Assembly: GCF_963678635.1 (NCBI RefSeq)
Contig: NC_087069.1
Coordinates: 46,208,276 to 46,272,275, forward strand
DNA from: Symsagittifera roscoffensis
Taxonomy: Eukaryota; Xenacoelomorpha; Acoela; Convolutidae
Direction of reading: 5' to 3'
Length of the DNA: 64,000 bases
Part shown: piece by piece, positions 36,455-49,200 of the stretch
Layout of the letters: each line of letters opens with the position of its first letter
Numbering within the stretch: the stretch's first letter is position 1
Notes under the pieces: generated by a model
What the model saw: the letters and a program-made list of their open reading frames with translations, nothing else
What the model was told of the DNA's origin: nothing
The model's database searches: none
Program-made: the position numbers and the translations under genes

Positions 36455-36699
36455 ACTCCTATGATTGTGATTTATAGAATATTGACCTAAAATTAATTTC
36501 ATTGAGTGCCTTAAAAAGGAGAATTGAAATTTGGTTATAAAAGTTTGAATTACAAAACAAGATGATTCTCTCAATGCTAAACAGTAACATTTTGCAATAA
36601 CGCTGAAACAGCAACCTTTTCAGCATCAATCTGCCTTTTCTAGTACTTGGCCTGAAGAGTTCCCTGTCTCTCGTGAATCCGTGCCATTCCCCGGATGGC

Positions 36700-37145
36700 A
36701 CAGCCGAACCTTTCTTTGCAAGAGGAGAACGAGATTAGAGGCATAAAAAAGGAAGTTGAAATATTCTGGAAGTTGAAGCCTTCAAAGTTTCAATTAGAGC
36801 CAGAATACTTCTGAGAAATACAAACAGTTGACCATTTGCAAAGTGACAAGCTGTCGCACACAGAACAGCTAAGTTACACACAAATAACGGTAGAGTGTCA
36901 AGAGAAGAAATAAGGAAGAAAGAAAACAGATTTAGTTGAAGCCTATGGACGCCACACTCGTGGTAAGAAGCTTCTTTGAAAGAACGAGTGTAACCAGAAG
37001 GTTAAGGAATATTTTGGACCGATCCAAAGCCTCCTGAATAAAGGAAATAGAGAATTAACGACGTTATTTCTAGGAGAGCACGGAATTGGAAGCCCGGTGC
37101 TCAGAGACAAACATTGATTGCTGTTGTAATACCCTGAACGCATTT
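36700..37145. other. LTR-like or 5' leader remnant within the left arm
   Basis: This stretch of about 450 bp has intermediate GC content and no frame. It is present in both arms (right arm 51040-51480). In the right arm it lies close to gag sequence on the same strand (51675-52490). That position suggests LTR or leader DNA of the Ty3/gypsy-like element, but I found no second flanking copy within one element to prove an LTR. Confidence 0.25.
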
Positions 37146-37629
37146 AATTTAACTCAATACAAAGTGGTTATTTGATAGCATGAAATGTTATGGACTAGGA
37201 AAAAGGCATTCCATCTCTTATGGATCTAATAATTAAATCTCACTGAAAAAATATAATTATGGTTTTTAGCCCTGTTTTTAGTTGTCTAGGAATCCGAAAC
37301 CCAGCTATAAAATTATTTCTGCCTGTAAACGAAAGCTAAACAAATAAAAATGTGTGGCTGATGGCCTAGAAACGATACACGATGGTTAGTCCATAATAGA
37401 CCAAAAACAACTGGCTAGGTCGAGACGGTGCGACACGAATATAATTAAGGTAACTGGCGTCAACCAGTCGTCAAAAGGAACTTTTTTCCTCAGTCCTGCG
37501 TAGTTACTGGGCGAATGTTAGAACCATGCAACCACATATCTTTCTCCAGACCTCTTGTGTTAAAAGCAGCGACTAGGGTTGAACCGACGCTTGCAGCAAT
37601 ACCATCATATGACCCAAAGTTAACCCGAG

Positions 37630-37775
37630 TCGAGATTTTTCACCTAATTTGAAGCAAGATTTGAGTGGTTTGAGCGGTTTTTTAGACAATTACGCTCAAA
37701 ATCTTGCTTCAAAATGAGCGGTTTGAGCGGTTTTTGAACGGTTTATCTAAAAAAAACCGCTCAAAAACCGCGCAA
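37630..37775. repeat. GAGCGGTTT repeat cluster, left
   Basis: Repeated TGAGCGGTTT and its complement AAACCGCTCA are mixed with CAAGATTTGAG and CTCAAAATCTTG segments. Because both orientations are present, the cluster can fold back on itself. It lies just inside the left terminal repeat of the insertion. Confidence 0.85.
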
Positions 37776-37793
37776 GATTTAATAATAAAAAGT

Positions 37794-37866
37794 TAACCAC
37801 AGAGGGATTCGAACCCCCAATCTTCTGATTCGAAGTCAGACGCCTTATCCGTTAGCCCATGCCGCC
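37794..37866 (-). tRNA. tRNA-Arg(UCG)-like gene, possibly a pseudogene
   Basis: Seventy-three bases on the minus strand fit a tRNA layout: D arm GCTAACGGATAAGGC, anticodon stem TCTGA/TCAGA around loop CTTCGAA (anticodon TCG), variable AGATT, and T arm GGGGG-TTCGAAT-CCCTC. The A and B boxes are good. The acceptor stem is poor: GGCGGCA against TGTGGTT gives three G-U pairs and one G-G clash. The D stem also has a G-G clash. It lies inside the 1.17-kb insertion, so it may be a transposed, decaying copy. Confidence 0.7.
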
Positions 37867-38561
37867 CTGAAAATAGTGTCGCGCAGCGAATCCAATATAA
37901 ATTACGCACCACAATGAATACTGAATACTCTGCATTCTAATTCATGCTTTTGAAATTCCTGTGACAGTGATATGTACCTCGGCTCTTTTTCCTTTCCCCC
38001 CCCCCCCCCACCTCACACGAGCTTCAATTCGGGTTTCAGTTTTTCGCTAACTTCGCAATCTACCCCAGACCCCCAGCCTCATGTTTACACCTTTCCCCAA
38101 AGTTACCTGCTCTGGGGAAGGAGGGAGGATTAGGGTTGAGGGGGTTCAACACATGGAGGGTTATTTAAAAGCGGGAGGGAGAATATTTAAGGAGAAGTAA
38201 ACTCGTAAGAGAAGGGATAAATGCGAGGTGGGAGGGGGTAGACGGGGTTGTTCTGCTGGGAGGGGGCTTTACGCTTTATCGGAACACTTGGGGTAGGGCT
38301 GGGTTCGTACCAAGGGTGGGTTATTGTAGCGTGGGACGTCGACATGGGATAGTGAGTAGTGAACATGAGGATGAACGTGTTCATTCGGGTTCGAATTTGG
38401 CAGCTTTCTATTTTGTTCCAGTTAGAGTAATTATTTACAAAAAAATATATTTTAGTGGAATCGTATCCGTCTATATAATCTTGGTCGCACCGTCTCCGCT
38501 TCGGTCTGCAAAGTCGCGCCTTGGTTTTTCGGTCGCGAAAGTATGGATATGAGTCTGGGAC

Positions 38562-38794
38562 CTCGACCCGGGAAGACCGCTCAAAAACCGCTCAAAAACC
38601 GCTCAAATCTTGCTTGAAAACCGTTCAAAAATCACCGCAAGAACTGAGCGGTTTTTGAGCGGTTTTTTAGGCAAAATTTGAGCGGTTTGAGCGGTTTTTC
38701 CAAAAAAAACGCCCAAACCGCTCAAATCTTGCTGGAAAACCGCTCAAACCGCTCAAATCTTGAGCGGTTTTTGAGCGGGATCTCGACCCGGGAA
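38562..38794. repeat. GAGCGGTTT repeat cluster, right, with terminal motif at each edge
   Basis: The cluster begins with CTCGACCCGGGAA (38562-38574) and ends with the same motif (38782-38794). Between them are about 15 copies of AAACCGCTCA or its complement and several CAAATCTTG segments, in both orientations. The two identical edge motifs in direct orientation suggest a duplicated or nested element end. Confidence 0.85.
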
Positions 38795-39539
38795 TCCTCT
38801 CAAAAATTTTGTTCGGGCAGTTATACATGCTCAGTTGAACACTCTCGAGCTGCTGATACACTAGCTCAATTACTAACTTTGACCTGACTTCCGACATCGT
38901 CCAAACCGCTTTCAAACTGAAAAGATGAACGACTCGGTTCGCACAGCGTGTCAGGCCAAAATTTCAAGATAATACCCAGACTGGGAGTTTGTCACGCGTA
39001 AACCTTGATCTTCATTACTGAGTCCTCATAATGACTTCATTTTCAAAATATTGTCTTGTAACAACTTTTTTTCATTTCAGATCAATTTTGGTTTCATTTC
39101 AGTTTCATCAGTTCACGTTATGACGAGAACGTATTTTTTGAAATTGTAAAATTCTAAATTGCTACCTCTATCTGTAAGTATGGAACTTAACGACCTTTTG
39201 CATTTCTGGAAAAATTTTTCAGGAAACTACGATATTGAACCTAATCATTACGTGATTACATGACGTGGACGAGTCTCATGAGGTGGACCAGTGATGAAGT
39301 GACCAGACAAGGCAGCACTCAGTATAACGTACCAATATACAGGCTGTGCAAAAAGGACGCAATCTAACAGGTGAGGGGCAAAAGTGACTGCAATCCAACC
39401 GGAAAACTCAACTCAATCGATCAATGAGGGGTCATTCCCGTTGGCAAGCCCAGAATTCTAACCTACTACTACTGCTAGCGGCACTGGGTCAAAAATATGT
39501 AGGTAGTTGGTGAGAAAACCTTTTTGGGACCACTTTTGC

Positions 39540-40150
39540 TTTTTTTGTACAGTTAACTTAGAAACACGGTCTTTCGATTAGTATTCCAATTCTTGATGGA
39601 AAAGACGAAAATGGCTCTAAAAAAAAACCAAATTTTTTTTCGAAAAAACAATTTTTCCAGGTTTTTTAAGAGTAAAATCATCAAACACCAATTGCAGGGA
39701 GATACATTTTTCCCCGTGAATTTTTCTTGATGCAAATTAACGGATACAAAAAAAAGCTTTCAGAGAGGGCCAAAAAAATGGCAGTCAAAGCCCGACCAGG
39801 ATTTTGAATGAATCCTAAAAAATCACCTGAAAAAAGGTGATTTTTTTAAAAATAAGTGTTCATACTGCTTGATACTGATTTGATTGTTGTGGAGTCCTTA
39901 GAACATTTCTACTTGATCAATAACACCTTCTGAAATCAATGAAGAATTTTTTTTGCTTTTCTTACCCTTATTTTTTACTCTCTTCGCAGGTAGATACTTT
40001 TTCCCCAAAAAAAAATGTTATTGGTGACATTTAAGGGATACAAATATATTTTTTACAAAGGACAAAAAGTGATGGACATGCAAAGCCCGACCAGGATGTT
40101 TTTGATTGAATCCTAAGAGTTCAGCTGGAAAAAGCTCGGAGAAAACAAAA
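39540..40150. repeat. Internal repeat units of the left arm
   Basis: Two units of about 300 bp each contain GATACATTTTTCCCC or GATACTTTTTCCCC, a TTAAGGGATAC/TTAACGGATAC segment, and AAAGCCCGACCAGGAT (39788 and 40080). The right arm has at least three related units (CCTGTTCGGGCTTTGCATG near 47459, CCTGGTCGGGCTTTGA near 47807, GCCCGGTCTGAATCATT near 48164). The unit number therefore differs between the arms. Confidence 0.65.
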
Positions 40151-41363
40151 TATCAAAAAATTAACGCTAAGAAGAAATTAGCAATTAAGATGTTTGCTTT
40201 TATGTAAGTACCTGTTTTTTTTCAGACTAAGACTGAGCTTTATAATACACAAAAAAACCTCTTCTAAAAAAGAAGAAATTTGTTTTTGTTTTCGCTTTTC
40301 TTTTTCTTGGTTTTTACTGTCATTAAAGATATCGCTCTATCTTTGTTCGATTTTGTTGTTTTTTTATTTGAATTTTTATTTGACTGAAAAATAGTAGAAC
40401 TTGAGAAAATTTTAAGTGAGTAATAACGAGATTTTTTTCTGATTAACGGGCTTCTGAGGAAAAAGCAGGAGTTTAATATTTGTTTGAAGTCGTTTAAATT
40501 GTTGTAAATTTAGCGCTGCAAGGAAAAGAATCATATTCTTTTTTAGCTTATATGTTCAATGAGTCTTTTGGTTTATTGGTGAGAAAATGATTGAACAAAA
40601 AATTAAATTGCAGGAAACAGCAGAAGATTTGCGTTCGCATGCTCAGCTCTTCAGCTTTTTCAATGAAAAAAAGAACTATCAGCGTAATAGACGTTTGCTG
40701 CTTGCTCAAGTTTTTGGAATCAAGTAATTTTTAGTTGGACGTTCAAATTGGCTATCGTTAACATAATAGGTCTAACGAAAAAAGAAAAACTTAGTAAAAT
40801 CTTTGAAATAATAAAATTTTGTACAAACTTGGATTGAATCATAAAAAAAGTTTTTGAAGCAGAAATCAAGAATGAACCTATGATAAGATTGTTCAATAAT
40901 TAGATGAAAGCTCGAGAAACTCCGGGATAAAAAGCAGCTTTTGTAGTTGTAAATGAATGTTTTTGTGATAAATAATCATGTAAATTGAACCTTGTTATTA
41001 TATTTTTTTCCATCGACATTTTTGTACAATTTGTGTTTGATCTATTGCAAAGCTTGCCAGAAAGCATAATGAGCGTATAATAAATCTTAAGTGGGCAATA
41101 TAAACAATTTTCAGGTGTACTAGAGTTAGTTCATTTATCATTGTACATCTAGCACTCTAGTCGAAAAAGGGAAAAAATCTGAGTCAAAAAATTGCTCCCC
41201 TCTTCGTTATGGACGGTGCTTCAAGTCAAAAAAAGGGAAGTTTTGGAAGGCACTGTATCGGCGGCCAAGTCGAAAATTGAAAACAGTTTCCATATTTTCG
41301 ATCCCTCCTCCGCTATTACCACTACTACTTATACTACTCATTAAATAGTCTCTCTCATATTAA

Positions 41364-43843
41364 ATGTCTGGTGCTACGACAAGGTCAAGATTGGCCTCTA
41401 AATGTCAAGCTGGTTGCACCATATGTTCCAAGTCAGTGGGGGATAACTGGCTGACGTGCGAGAAATGCGAAAAGTGAACACATAGCTCGTGTATGGGATA
41501 CTCTCATGATATCTTCAAATTTCTGGAGAGGACCACATATGTAAAGTTTCTGTGCAATTGGTGCCTAAGTGCTGATACTCTTCCAAAATCTACTGTGAGC
41601 GAGCTTTCAAAAGGCATTGAGGACATCAAAGAGTCCTTGGATATCATAAAATCTCGGCCTACGTGTCATCCTACTCCTCCTCAAATGGAACTTAAGTTTT
41701 CTAGTTTCGTTAAATCTAGTTCTGATATAACTCAAGAAGTGCGATTTAGTGGTATGCCGGAAGTTAGCATGGGTACTGACAGCAAAATTGATAAATCGAA
41801 AATTTTTGAGCACGATGAGAAAACGATAAGCAATAGCATGAAATTTCTCGGTGCAAATTCAGAGGAAATTTCCTCTTTCCGCAGACTCGGAAAATTTAAC
41901 GCAACTTATAAATGATCCAGACAAATTTTGGTGAAGTTTCGAAACGTTATTACGGCAGAAATTTCAATTATTGGTGAAGCTTCGGTTGTTTGCGCGTGCA
42001 ACCATATGGAAAAATTACGAACCAAAGATCAAGGGAAACAAATATTCAGCTTTTCTATCAAAATCCTTAAATAAAGGGGACCAAGAAAGGAACCGAAACT
42101 TGTTAAAGAAAAAATTGAACTACTCAAAAGCGGAAATGAAGCAAAGAATAGAAAAAACAGAAATAAGATTTTATACCTGAAAAACCAAGCAGTAAATGGC
42201 TCTGAATCACTACCAAACAAAACCGGAGAAATAGTAGCACTTTGTTACAATGTAAGAAGTTTATTCAAACTAGTGAGAAGTCAAACTTTTTCAAACAGTA
42301 TAATTTTAAAGAACTTTGATATTATTTGCCTGTCTGAAACATGGTTTACAAATGAAATCCGCGAATCCGAGATCTTGATCGGAAATTACAAGTAGTTCTT
42401 TATTTCATCAAATTGTTAAGTTTATGCTGCCTCAAAAGGTGATATCGATTTGATCTTCATCAGCAAAAAATTCCATGTAACAGATGATCATACCTTAGAC
42501 AGTAACGGTAAATTGGGAAACCTTTCAAACCATTATCCGGGTGAAATCTCTTTCAACGTAAAGTTATAGGATCTTATGCGTCGTAAGTTTATTAACAAAT
42601 CCATATTTAGTTATTGCAACGGTAATTACAATTTACTCTTTGAGCAAATACTAGAAAACATTGCTGACACTTACTGTTGGTCAAATGTAAATGTGATACT
42701 AAATCATTGGTATAACTGGTTATCCTCGTTCATTTAAAAGTGTACTCCAAAGCGCACACAAAATAGATCATTCTTGCCGCCATGGATACGTCAATTGACT
42801 TCGAATCTTATTAAACGTTTACACACAGCTCGAAAGAAAAATACCGAGTCTCATCCAAACGTTTTGCACTTAATTGAACAGACTGAAATGAACACCGAAC
42901 TGGACAATGCCGATTATGAACAGTCTCTTGCGTCAGAGCGATCAACGGGAAAACTTTTTGAATACTTTAAAGCATTTCATGAGTCATGCTTACCAAGTAT
43001 ACTGATGTACAAAATGAGACTGTCGATACCGATCCATTAAAGGCAGAATTGTTTTCGAAATTTTCCCTTCTGTGTACATTGATTCGTGTACGTTTTCAGA
43101 ACCACCCGAATTTGATTCCAATACAGTCCTTGATAAAGTTAGTTTTACTGAGCTTGAGATATGTGAAGTATGTCAATAGTTGAACACAAATCAAAGATAA
43201 GACCCCGACAATTTACCGCCAGTACTGTTCAATAAAACACAAGCATCTTTATCTCATTCTATCTATCAAATGTTTTCTGAAAAAATCAAACTAGGCGTTT
43301 TCCAGACTACTGGAAAGCAGCTATTATCAGCCCAATTCATAAAAAAGAAGATAAAAGTGACATTGAAAATTATAGACCCTTCTCCCTTCTTTGTAGAGTT
43401 TGTAAAACATTAGAGCGTACAAAATTTAGGAGATTATAAGAACATCTATCACCTATGTTTCATAGTTCACAACGTGGGTTTCGGAAGAATAAATCCACGG
43501 TCTTACAGATATTAACTTTCTTACAGACAGCCTAAGAAAAGACTTTATTTCACGGACTTTGTTAAAGCGTTCGACCGTGTTGACAACAGTATGCTCTTGA
43601 TGAAGCTTTTCAAAAACGGAGTAGATAGAAACTTGATCAAGTGATTGAAATCCTATATATCCAACAGCTCCCAATCTGTCAAATTGAATAGCAAAATCTC
43701 AGATGCAAAGCCCGTAACAAGCGGATTGTCCCAAGGCAGTACCTCGGACTATTGTTTTTCCTAATTTATTAATGACTTGCCTTCTCTTTGCCAAAATAAC
43801 ATAACTTTACTTTTCGCCGATGATGCAAAATTCATCAGCCTAG
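41364..43843 (+). mobile_element. Non-LTR retrotransposon (LINE) fragment, left arm
   Basis: ORF1 starts at ATG 41364 and encodes a PHD-type zinc finger (CTICSKSVGDNWLTCEKCEK, then THSSCMGY and FLCNWC), interrupted by TGA at 41474. ORF2 pieces follow: an endonuclease start (ALCYNVRSL..FDIICLSETWF, 42235-42340) and reverse transcriptase blocks (DYWKAAIISPIHKK near 43305, FVKAFDRVD near 43560, TSGLSQGS near 43718, LLFADDAKFISL near 43810-43840). The element stops right after the catalytic FADD block, at the centre of the palindrome. Many frameshifts make it dead. A PHD plus APE-like endonuclease plus RT layout is typical of CR1/Jockey-group LINEs. Confidence 0.85.
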
Positions 43844-43844
43844 G

Positions 43845-46215
43845 ATTAGCTGATGAATTTTGCATCATCGGCGAAAAGTAACGGTATGACATTTTGGCAA
43901 AGAGAAGGCAAGTCATTAATAAATTAGGAAAAACAATAGCCCGAGGATGCTGCCTTGGGACACTCCGCTTGTTACGGGCTTTGCATCTGAGATTTTGCTA
44001 TTCAATTTGACAGATTGGGATCTGTTTGATAGATAAGATTTCAATCATTTGATCAAGTTTCTATCTACTCCGTTTTTGAAAAGCTTCATCAAGAGTATAC
44101 CTTGGTCAACACGGTCGAACGCTTTAACAAAGTCCGTGAAATAAAGTCTTTTCTTTGGCTGTCTGTAAGAAAGTTAATAGCTGTAAGACCCTGGATTTAT
44201 TCTTCCGAAACCCACGTTGTGAACTATGAAACATAGGGGATAGATGTTCATATAATCTCCTAAATTTTATACGCTCTAATATTTTACAAACTTTACAAAG
44301 AAGGGAGACGGGTCTATAATTTTCAATGTCACTTTTATCTTCTTTTTATGAATTGAGCTGATTATAGCTGCTTTCCAGTAGTCTGGAAAACGCCTAGTTT
44401 TTTTTTTTAGAAAATATTTGATAGATAGAATGAGATAAATATGCTTGTGTTTTATTGAACAGTACTGGCGGTAAATTGTCGGGGTCTTTACTTTGATTTG
44501 TGTTCAACTATTGACATACTTCACATATCTCAAGCTCAGTAAAACTAACTTTATCAAGGACTGTATTGGAATCAAATTCGGGTGGTTCTGAAAACGTACA
44601 CGAATCAATGTACACAGAAGGGAAAATTTCGAAAACAATTCTGCCTTCAATGGATCGGTGTCGACAGTCTCACTTTGTACTTCAGTATACCTGGTAAGCA
44701 TGACTCATGAAACGCTTTAAAATTTTCAAAAAGTTTTCCTGTTGATCGCTCTGACGCAAGAGACTGTTCATAACCGAATTTGTCCATTTCGGCGTTCAAT
44801 TCTGTCTGTTCAATTAAGTGCAAAACTTTGGAGTACACTTTTTAATGAACGAGGATAACCAGTTATACCAATGATCTAGTATCACATTTACATTTGACCA
44901 ACAGTAAGTGTCAGCAGGGTTTTCTAGTATTTGCTCAATGAGTAAATCGTAATCACCGTTGCAATAACTAAATATGGATTCATTAATAAACTTACGACGC
45001 ATAAGATCCTATAACTCTACGTTGAAAGAGATTTCAAACGAATAATGGTTTGAAAGTTTTTCCAATTTATCGTTACTGTCTAAGGTATGATAATCTGTTA
45101 CATGGATTTTATTGCTGGTGAAGATCAAATCGATTGTACCATTTGAGGCAGCATAAACTTAACAATTTGATGAACTACAAGAATTACTTGTAATTTCCGA
45201 GCAAGATCTCGGATTTGCGGATTTCATTTGTAAACCATGTTTCAAGCAGGCAAATAATATCAAAGTTCTTTAAAATTATACTGTTTGAAAAAGTTTGACT
45301 TCTCACTAGTTTGAATAAACTTCTTACATTGTAACAAAAAGCTACTATTTCTCCGGTTTTGTTTGGTAGTGATTCAGAGCAATTTACTGCTTGGTTTTTC
45401 AGGTATAAAATCTTATTTCTCTTTTTTCTATTCTTTGCTTCATTTCCGCTTTTGAGTAGTTCAATTTTTTCTTTAACAAGTTTCGTTTCCTTTCTTGGTC
45501 CCCTTTATTTAAGGATTTTGATAGAAAAGCTGAATATTTGTTCCCCTTGATCTTTGGTTCGTAATTTTTCCATATGGTTGTACGCGCAAATAATCGAAAC
45601 TTCACCACTAATTGAAACTTCTGCCGTAATAACCTTTCGAAACTTCACCAAAATTTGTCTGGATCATTTATAAGTTGCGTTAAACTTTCCGAGTCTGCGG
45701 AAAGAGGAAATTTTCTCTGCATTTGCACCGAGAAATTTCATTGTATTGCTTATCATTTTCTCATCGTGCTCAAAAATTTTCGATTTATCAATTTTGCTGT
45801 CAGTACCCATGCTAACCTCCGGCATACCACTACATCGCACTTCTTAAGTTATATCAGAACTAGATTTAATGAAACTAGAAAACTTAAATTCCATTTGGGG
45901 AGGAGAAGGATGACACGTAGGCCGAGATATTATGATATCCAGTGACTCTTTGATGTCCTCAATGCCTTTTGACAGCTCGCTCACAGTAGGTTTTCGAAAA
46001 ATATCAGCACTTAGGCATCCATTGCACAGAAACTTTACATTTGTGGTCCTCTCAAAAAATTTGGAGATATCATGAGAGTATCCCATACACGAGCTATGCA
46101 CTCACTTTTCGCATTCCTCGCACCTCAGCCAGTTATCCCCCACTGACTTGGAACACATGGTGCAACCATCTTGACATTTAGAGGCCAATCTTGACCTCGT
46201 CGTAGCACCAGACAT
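43845..46215 (-). mobile_element. Non-LTR retrotransposon (LINE) fragment, right arm
   Basis: This is the inverted copy of the LINE in the left arm, running from its ORF1 start (ATG at 46215 on minus) to the same truncated RT block at the centre. It keeps some sites better: VSQGSILGLLFFLIY is continuous here, whereas the left arm has lost bases. It carries the same TGA in the PHD finger after CEK. Minus-strand remnants at 46101-45844, 45608-45399, 45002-44814 and 44838-44647 are pieces of it. Confidence 0.85.
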
Positions 46216-49200
46216 TTAATATGAGAGAGACTATTTAATGAGTAGTATAAGTAGTAGTAATAGCGGAGGAGGGATCGAAAATCTGGAAACTGTTTTCAAT
46301 TTTTCGACTTGGCCTCCAATACAGTTCCTTCCAACATTTCCCCTTTTTTTACTTGAAGCACCGCCTAAAACGGAGAGGGGAGCCCCTTTTTTGACCTCGA
46401 TTTTTTTCCATTTTCCGACCAGAGTACTAGATGTACAATGAAAAATGAACTAACTCTAGTACATCTGATAATTGTTTATATAGCCCACTTATGATTTTTT
46501 ACAAGCTCATTTGCTGTCTGGCAAATATTTGCAAAAGATCAAACACAAATTATACAAAAAAGTAGATGGAATAAAATAATATAAGGTAATTTTTATCGCA
46601 AAAATTTTCATTTACAACTACAAAAACGGCTTTTTATCCCGGACATTACCGAGTTTTCTTCTAATTTTTGAACAATGTTATCTTAGGTAATTCTTGATTT
46701 TTGCTTAAAGAATTTTTTATGATTCAATCCAAGTTTGCACAAAATATTATTTTTTTAAAGAATTTACTAAGTTTTTCTTTTTTCGTTAGACCTATTATGT
46801 TAACGATAGCCAATTTGAACGTCCAACTAAAAATGACTTGATTCCAAAAACTTGAGCAAGCAGCAAACGTCTATTACGCTGATAGTTCTTTTTTTCATTG
46901 AAAAATCTGAAAAGCTGAGCATGCGAACGCAAATCTTCTGCTGTTTCCCGCAATTTAATTTTTTGTTCAATCATTTTCTCACCAATAAACCAAAAGACTC
47001 ATTGAACATATAGGCTAAAGAAGAATATGTTTCTTTTCCTTGCAGCGCTAAATTTACAACATTTTAAACGACTTCAAACAAATAATAAACTCCAGCTTCT
47101 TCCTCAGCAGCCTGTTAATCAGAAAAATACCTCCTTATTACTCACTTAAAATTTTCTCAAGTTCTACTATTTTTCAGTCAAATAAAAATTCAAATAAAAA
47201 AACAACAAAATCGAACAAAGATAGAGCGATATCTTTAATGACAGTAAAAAACAAGAGAAAGAGGAAAGCGAAAAAAAAATTGTTTTTTTTTGAAGTTGTT
47301 TTTTTTGTTTAATTTAAAGCTCAGTCTTAGTCTGAAAAAAACAGGTACTTACATAAAAGCCAACATCTAAATTGCTAATTTCTTAGCGTTAATTTTTTGA
47401 TATTTCGTTTTCTCCTAACTTTTTCCAGCTGAATTCTTAGGATTCAATCAAAATCATCCTGTTCGGGCTTTGCATGTCCATCATTTTTTGTCCTTCGTAA
47501 AAAAAATATTTTCTGTGTCCCTTAATTGCCACCAAAAACATTTTTTTTGGGGAAAATGTATCTACCTGCGAAGAGAGTAAAAAATAAGGGGAAAGAAGAG
47601 CAAAAAAAATTCTTCATTTTTTTCAGAAGGTGTTATTGATCAAGTAGAAATGTTCTAAGGACTCCACAACAATCAGTATCAAGCAGTATGAACACTTATT
47701 TTAAAAAAAATCACCGATGGAATAACTCATGTTACCATTAGTTCCTTGATATATTTCTCTTCTCAGACCTTTGTTCAGGTGATTTTTTAGGATTTATTCA
47801 GAATCCTGGTCGGGCTTTGATTGGCATTTTTTGGCCCTCTCTGGAAAGCGGTTTTTTGTGTCCGTTAACTTGCATCAGTAAAAATTCATGGGGAAAAATG
47901 TATCTCCCTGGAAGAGAATCATAAACAAGGGTAATGAAAGCGAAAAATTAAATATATATATATTTTGTTTTCGAAAGAATATCTTGATCAAGTCGAAAAA
48001 CTTTATTGAATTCTAAACCATCGATATCATCCAGTGGTAAAACTTGATGCAAAAAGAAAACAATTCTGGTTTGCTGAAGGTTTGTTAGACTTACTTTCTT
48101 GATATTTTTTTTCTCCGAGCTTTTTTCAGTTGAACAATAGGGTTTCAATCAAAATCAAAAATTGCCCGGTCTGAATCATTTTTGGTCCTTTTTGAAAAAG
48201 TTTCATGCGTGCGTTTTTTGCTCTTAAAGAGGAAAAACCGTCTATAAAATCATAGGGACCCAAAGAAAAAACAGAAAATTGCATTTTTGTTTTGTTTAAC
48301 ATGTTATTTATTGATTAGGAAGTTTTTTAGTAACTGCTGGAATCATTCAGCGTTCAGCAAAATTAAATAAAAGCTAACTATTGCATGAAAATTGTTTCAC
48401 CCGGCAGTTTATGAGAAAAAACAGTAAAGAGTGATTTTTTATTTCATTTTATTTATCTTCAATTGAGTGGGATATAATATATCGATGAAAAATGATATTG
48501 ATTATTCCCAGGAGCTCAGTGTTCACTCACTAATTCAAGTGACACAAAAAAAGAGAAAAAAAAATCCCGCTTTTTGTGATCACAATGAGTTGAATAACTA
48601 GAGAATATCGATGAGTACGCTTTTTGGCTGATTTTTACTTAGAACCTTTCATATTTTCGGCTTTTCCCGAGCTTAGCGCAAAAAGTTTCTCAAGATGATG
48701 AAAAAAACAAACATAAAAACAAAAAAAGGGCTTATGAAACGGTTTTTTTTGGATGCTTTGCAGTCTTGTTTTGCTTGAAAAAGGATTCTTGCTTAAAATT
48801 TTTTTTTTTTAGTATTTTTCCTCCATATCCGGACATTAATTTTGTAAGGAGCATATTTTTTTCTACAAATTTTTCTTTAAAAATTAAATGATTGGTTTAA
48901 GAACTCTACATATAGTAAACCATTGTCTATAGATATGTTCCAGACCAAAATGAGTGGTAAAAACGTTCAGTAAATTGAAATAGCACCCGCCTTTTTTGAA
49001 CCCGCCTTTTTTGAACCCGCCTTTTTCAGTAAAAACGTTCAGTAAAATGAAATAGCACCCGCCTTTTTTGAACCCGCCTTTTTCATGTGTTTATTGCAAA
49101 GCAAAATTTTGCTAATAGAAGAACCAGTCTTCTATGGAATTGGTTTTTTAACTTGAACCCTAGATTTTGAATTCCAGTAGGTATAATGAACTGTTTCCTA

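Larger units (their letters stand above)
37624..38792. mobile_element. 1.17-kb insertion with terminal inverted repeats
   Basis: The right arm keeps an uninterrupted site (AGGATTAACTCTGGGTCAT at 50547-50565). In the left arm the same site is split: AAAGTTAA then CCCGAGTCGAGAT at 37624, and TCTCGACCCGGG ending at 38792 then AATCCTCTC. The ends are inverted repeats of about 12 bp (CCCGRGTCGAGA). Two bases (AA) are duplicated at a TTAA-containing target. The interior holds GAGCGGTTT repeats, another CTCGACCCGGGAA copy at 38562, and a tRNA-Arg-like gene. There is no transposase frame, so it is non-autonomous. The superfamily is unclear. Confidence 0.7.
36455..43839 (+). repeat. Left arm of a giant inverted duplication
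   Basis: Reading inward, this arm matches the reverse complement of 43849-51745. Outer-end landmarks are ATGATTGTGATTT (36455) and TTGAGTGCCTTAAAAAGGAGA (36504). Further in are GCAAGAGGAGAACGAGATTAGAGGCAT (36718), GAATATAATTAAGGTAACTGGCGTCA (37438), CACTCTCGAGCTGCTGATACACTAGC (38839) and the LINE from 41364. The arms differ by scattered substitutions and indels, so this is not a simple read artefact. This arm has a 1.17-kb insertion (37624-38792) that the right arm lacks. Confidence 0.9.

Noticed and set aside
40194-40394. Short membrane protein ORF
   Set aside because: T-rich sequence gives Phe/Leu-rich frames by chance, and the inverted copy near 47170-47340 does not keep the frame.
43500-44200. 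The palindrome as a simple read fold-back artefact
   Set aside because: The arms differ by many substitutions, indels, a 1.17-kb insertion and repeat number, which an artefact would not produce. A haplotype misjoin remains possible.
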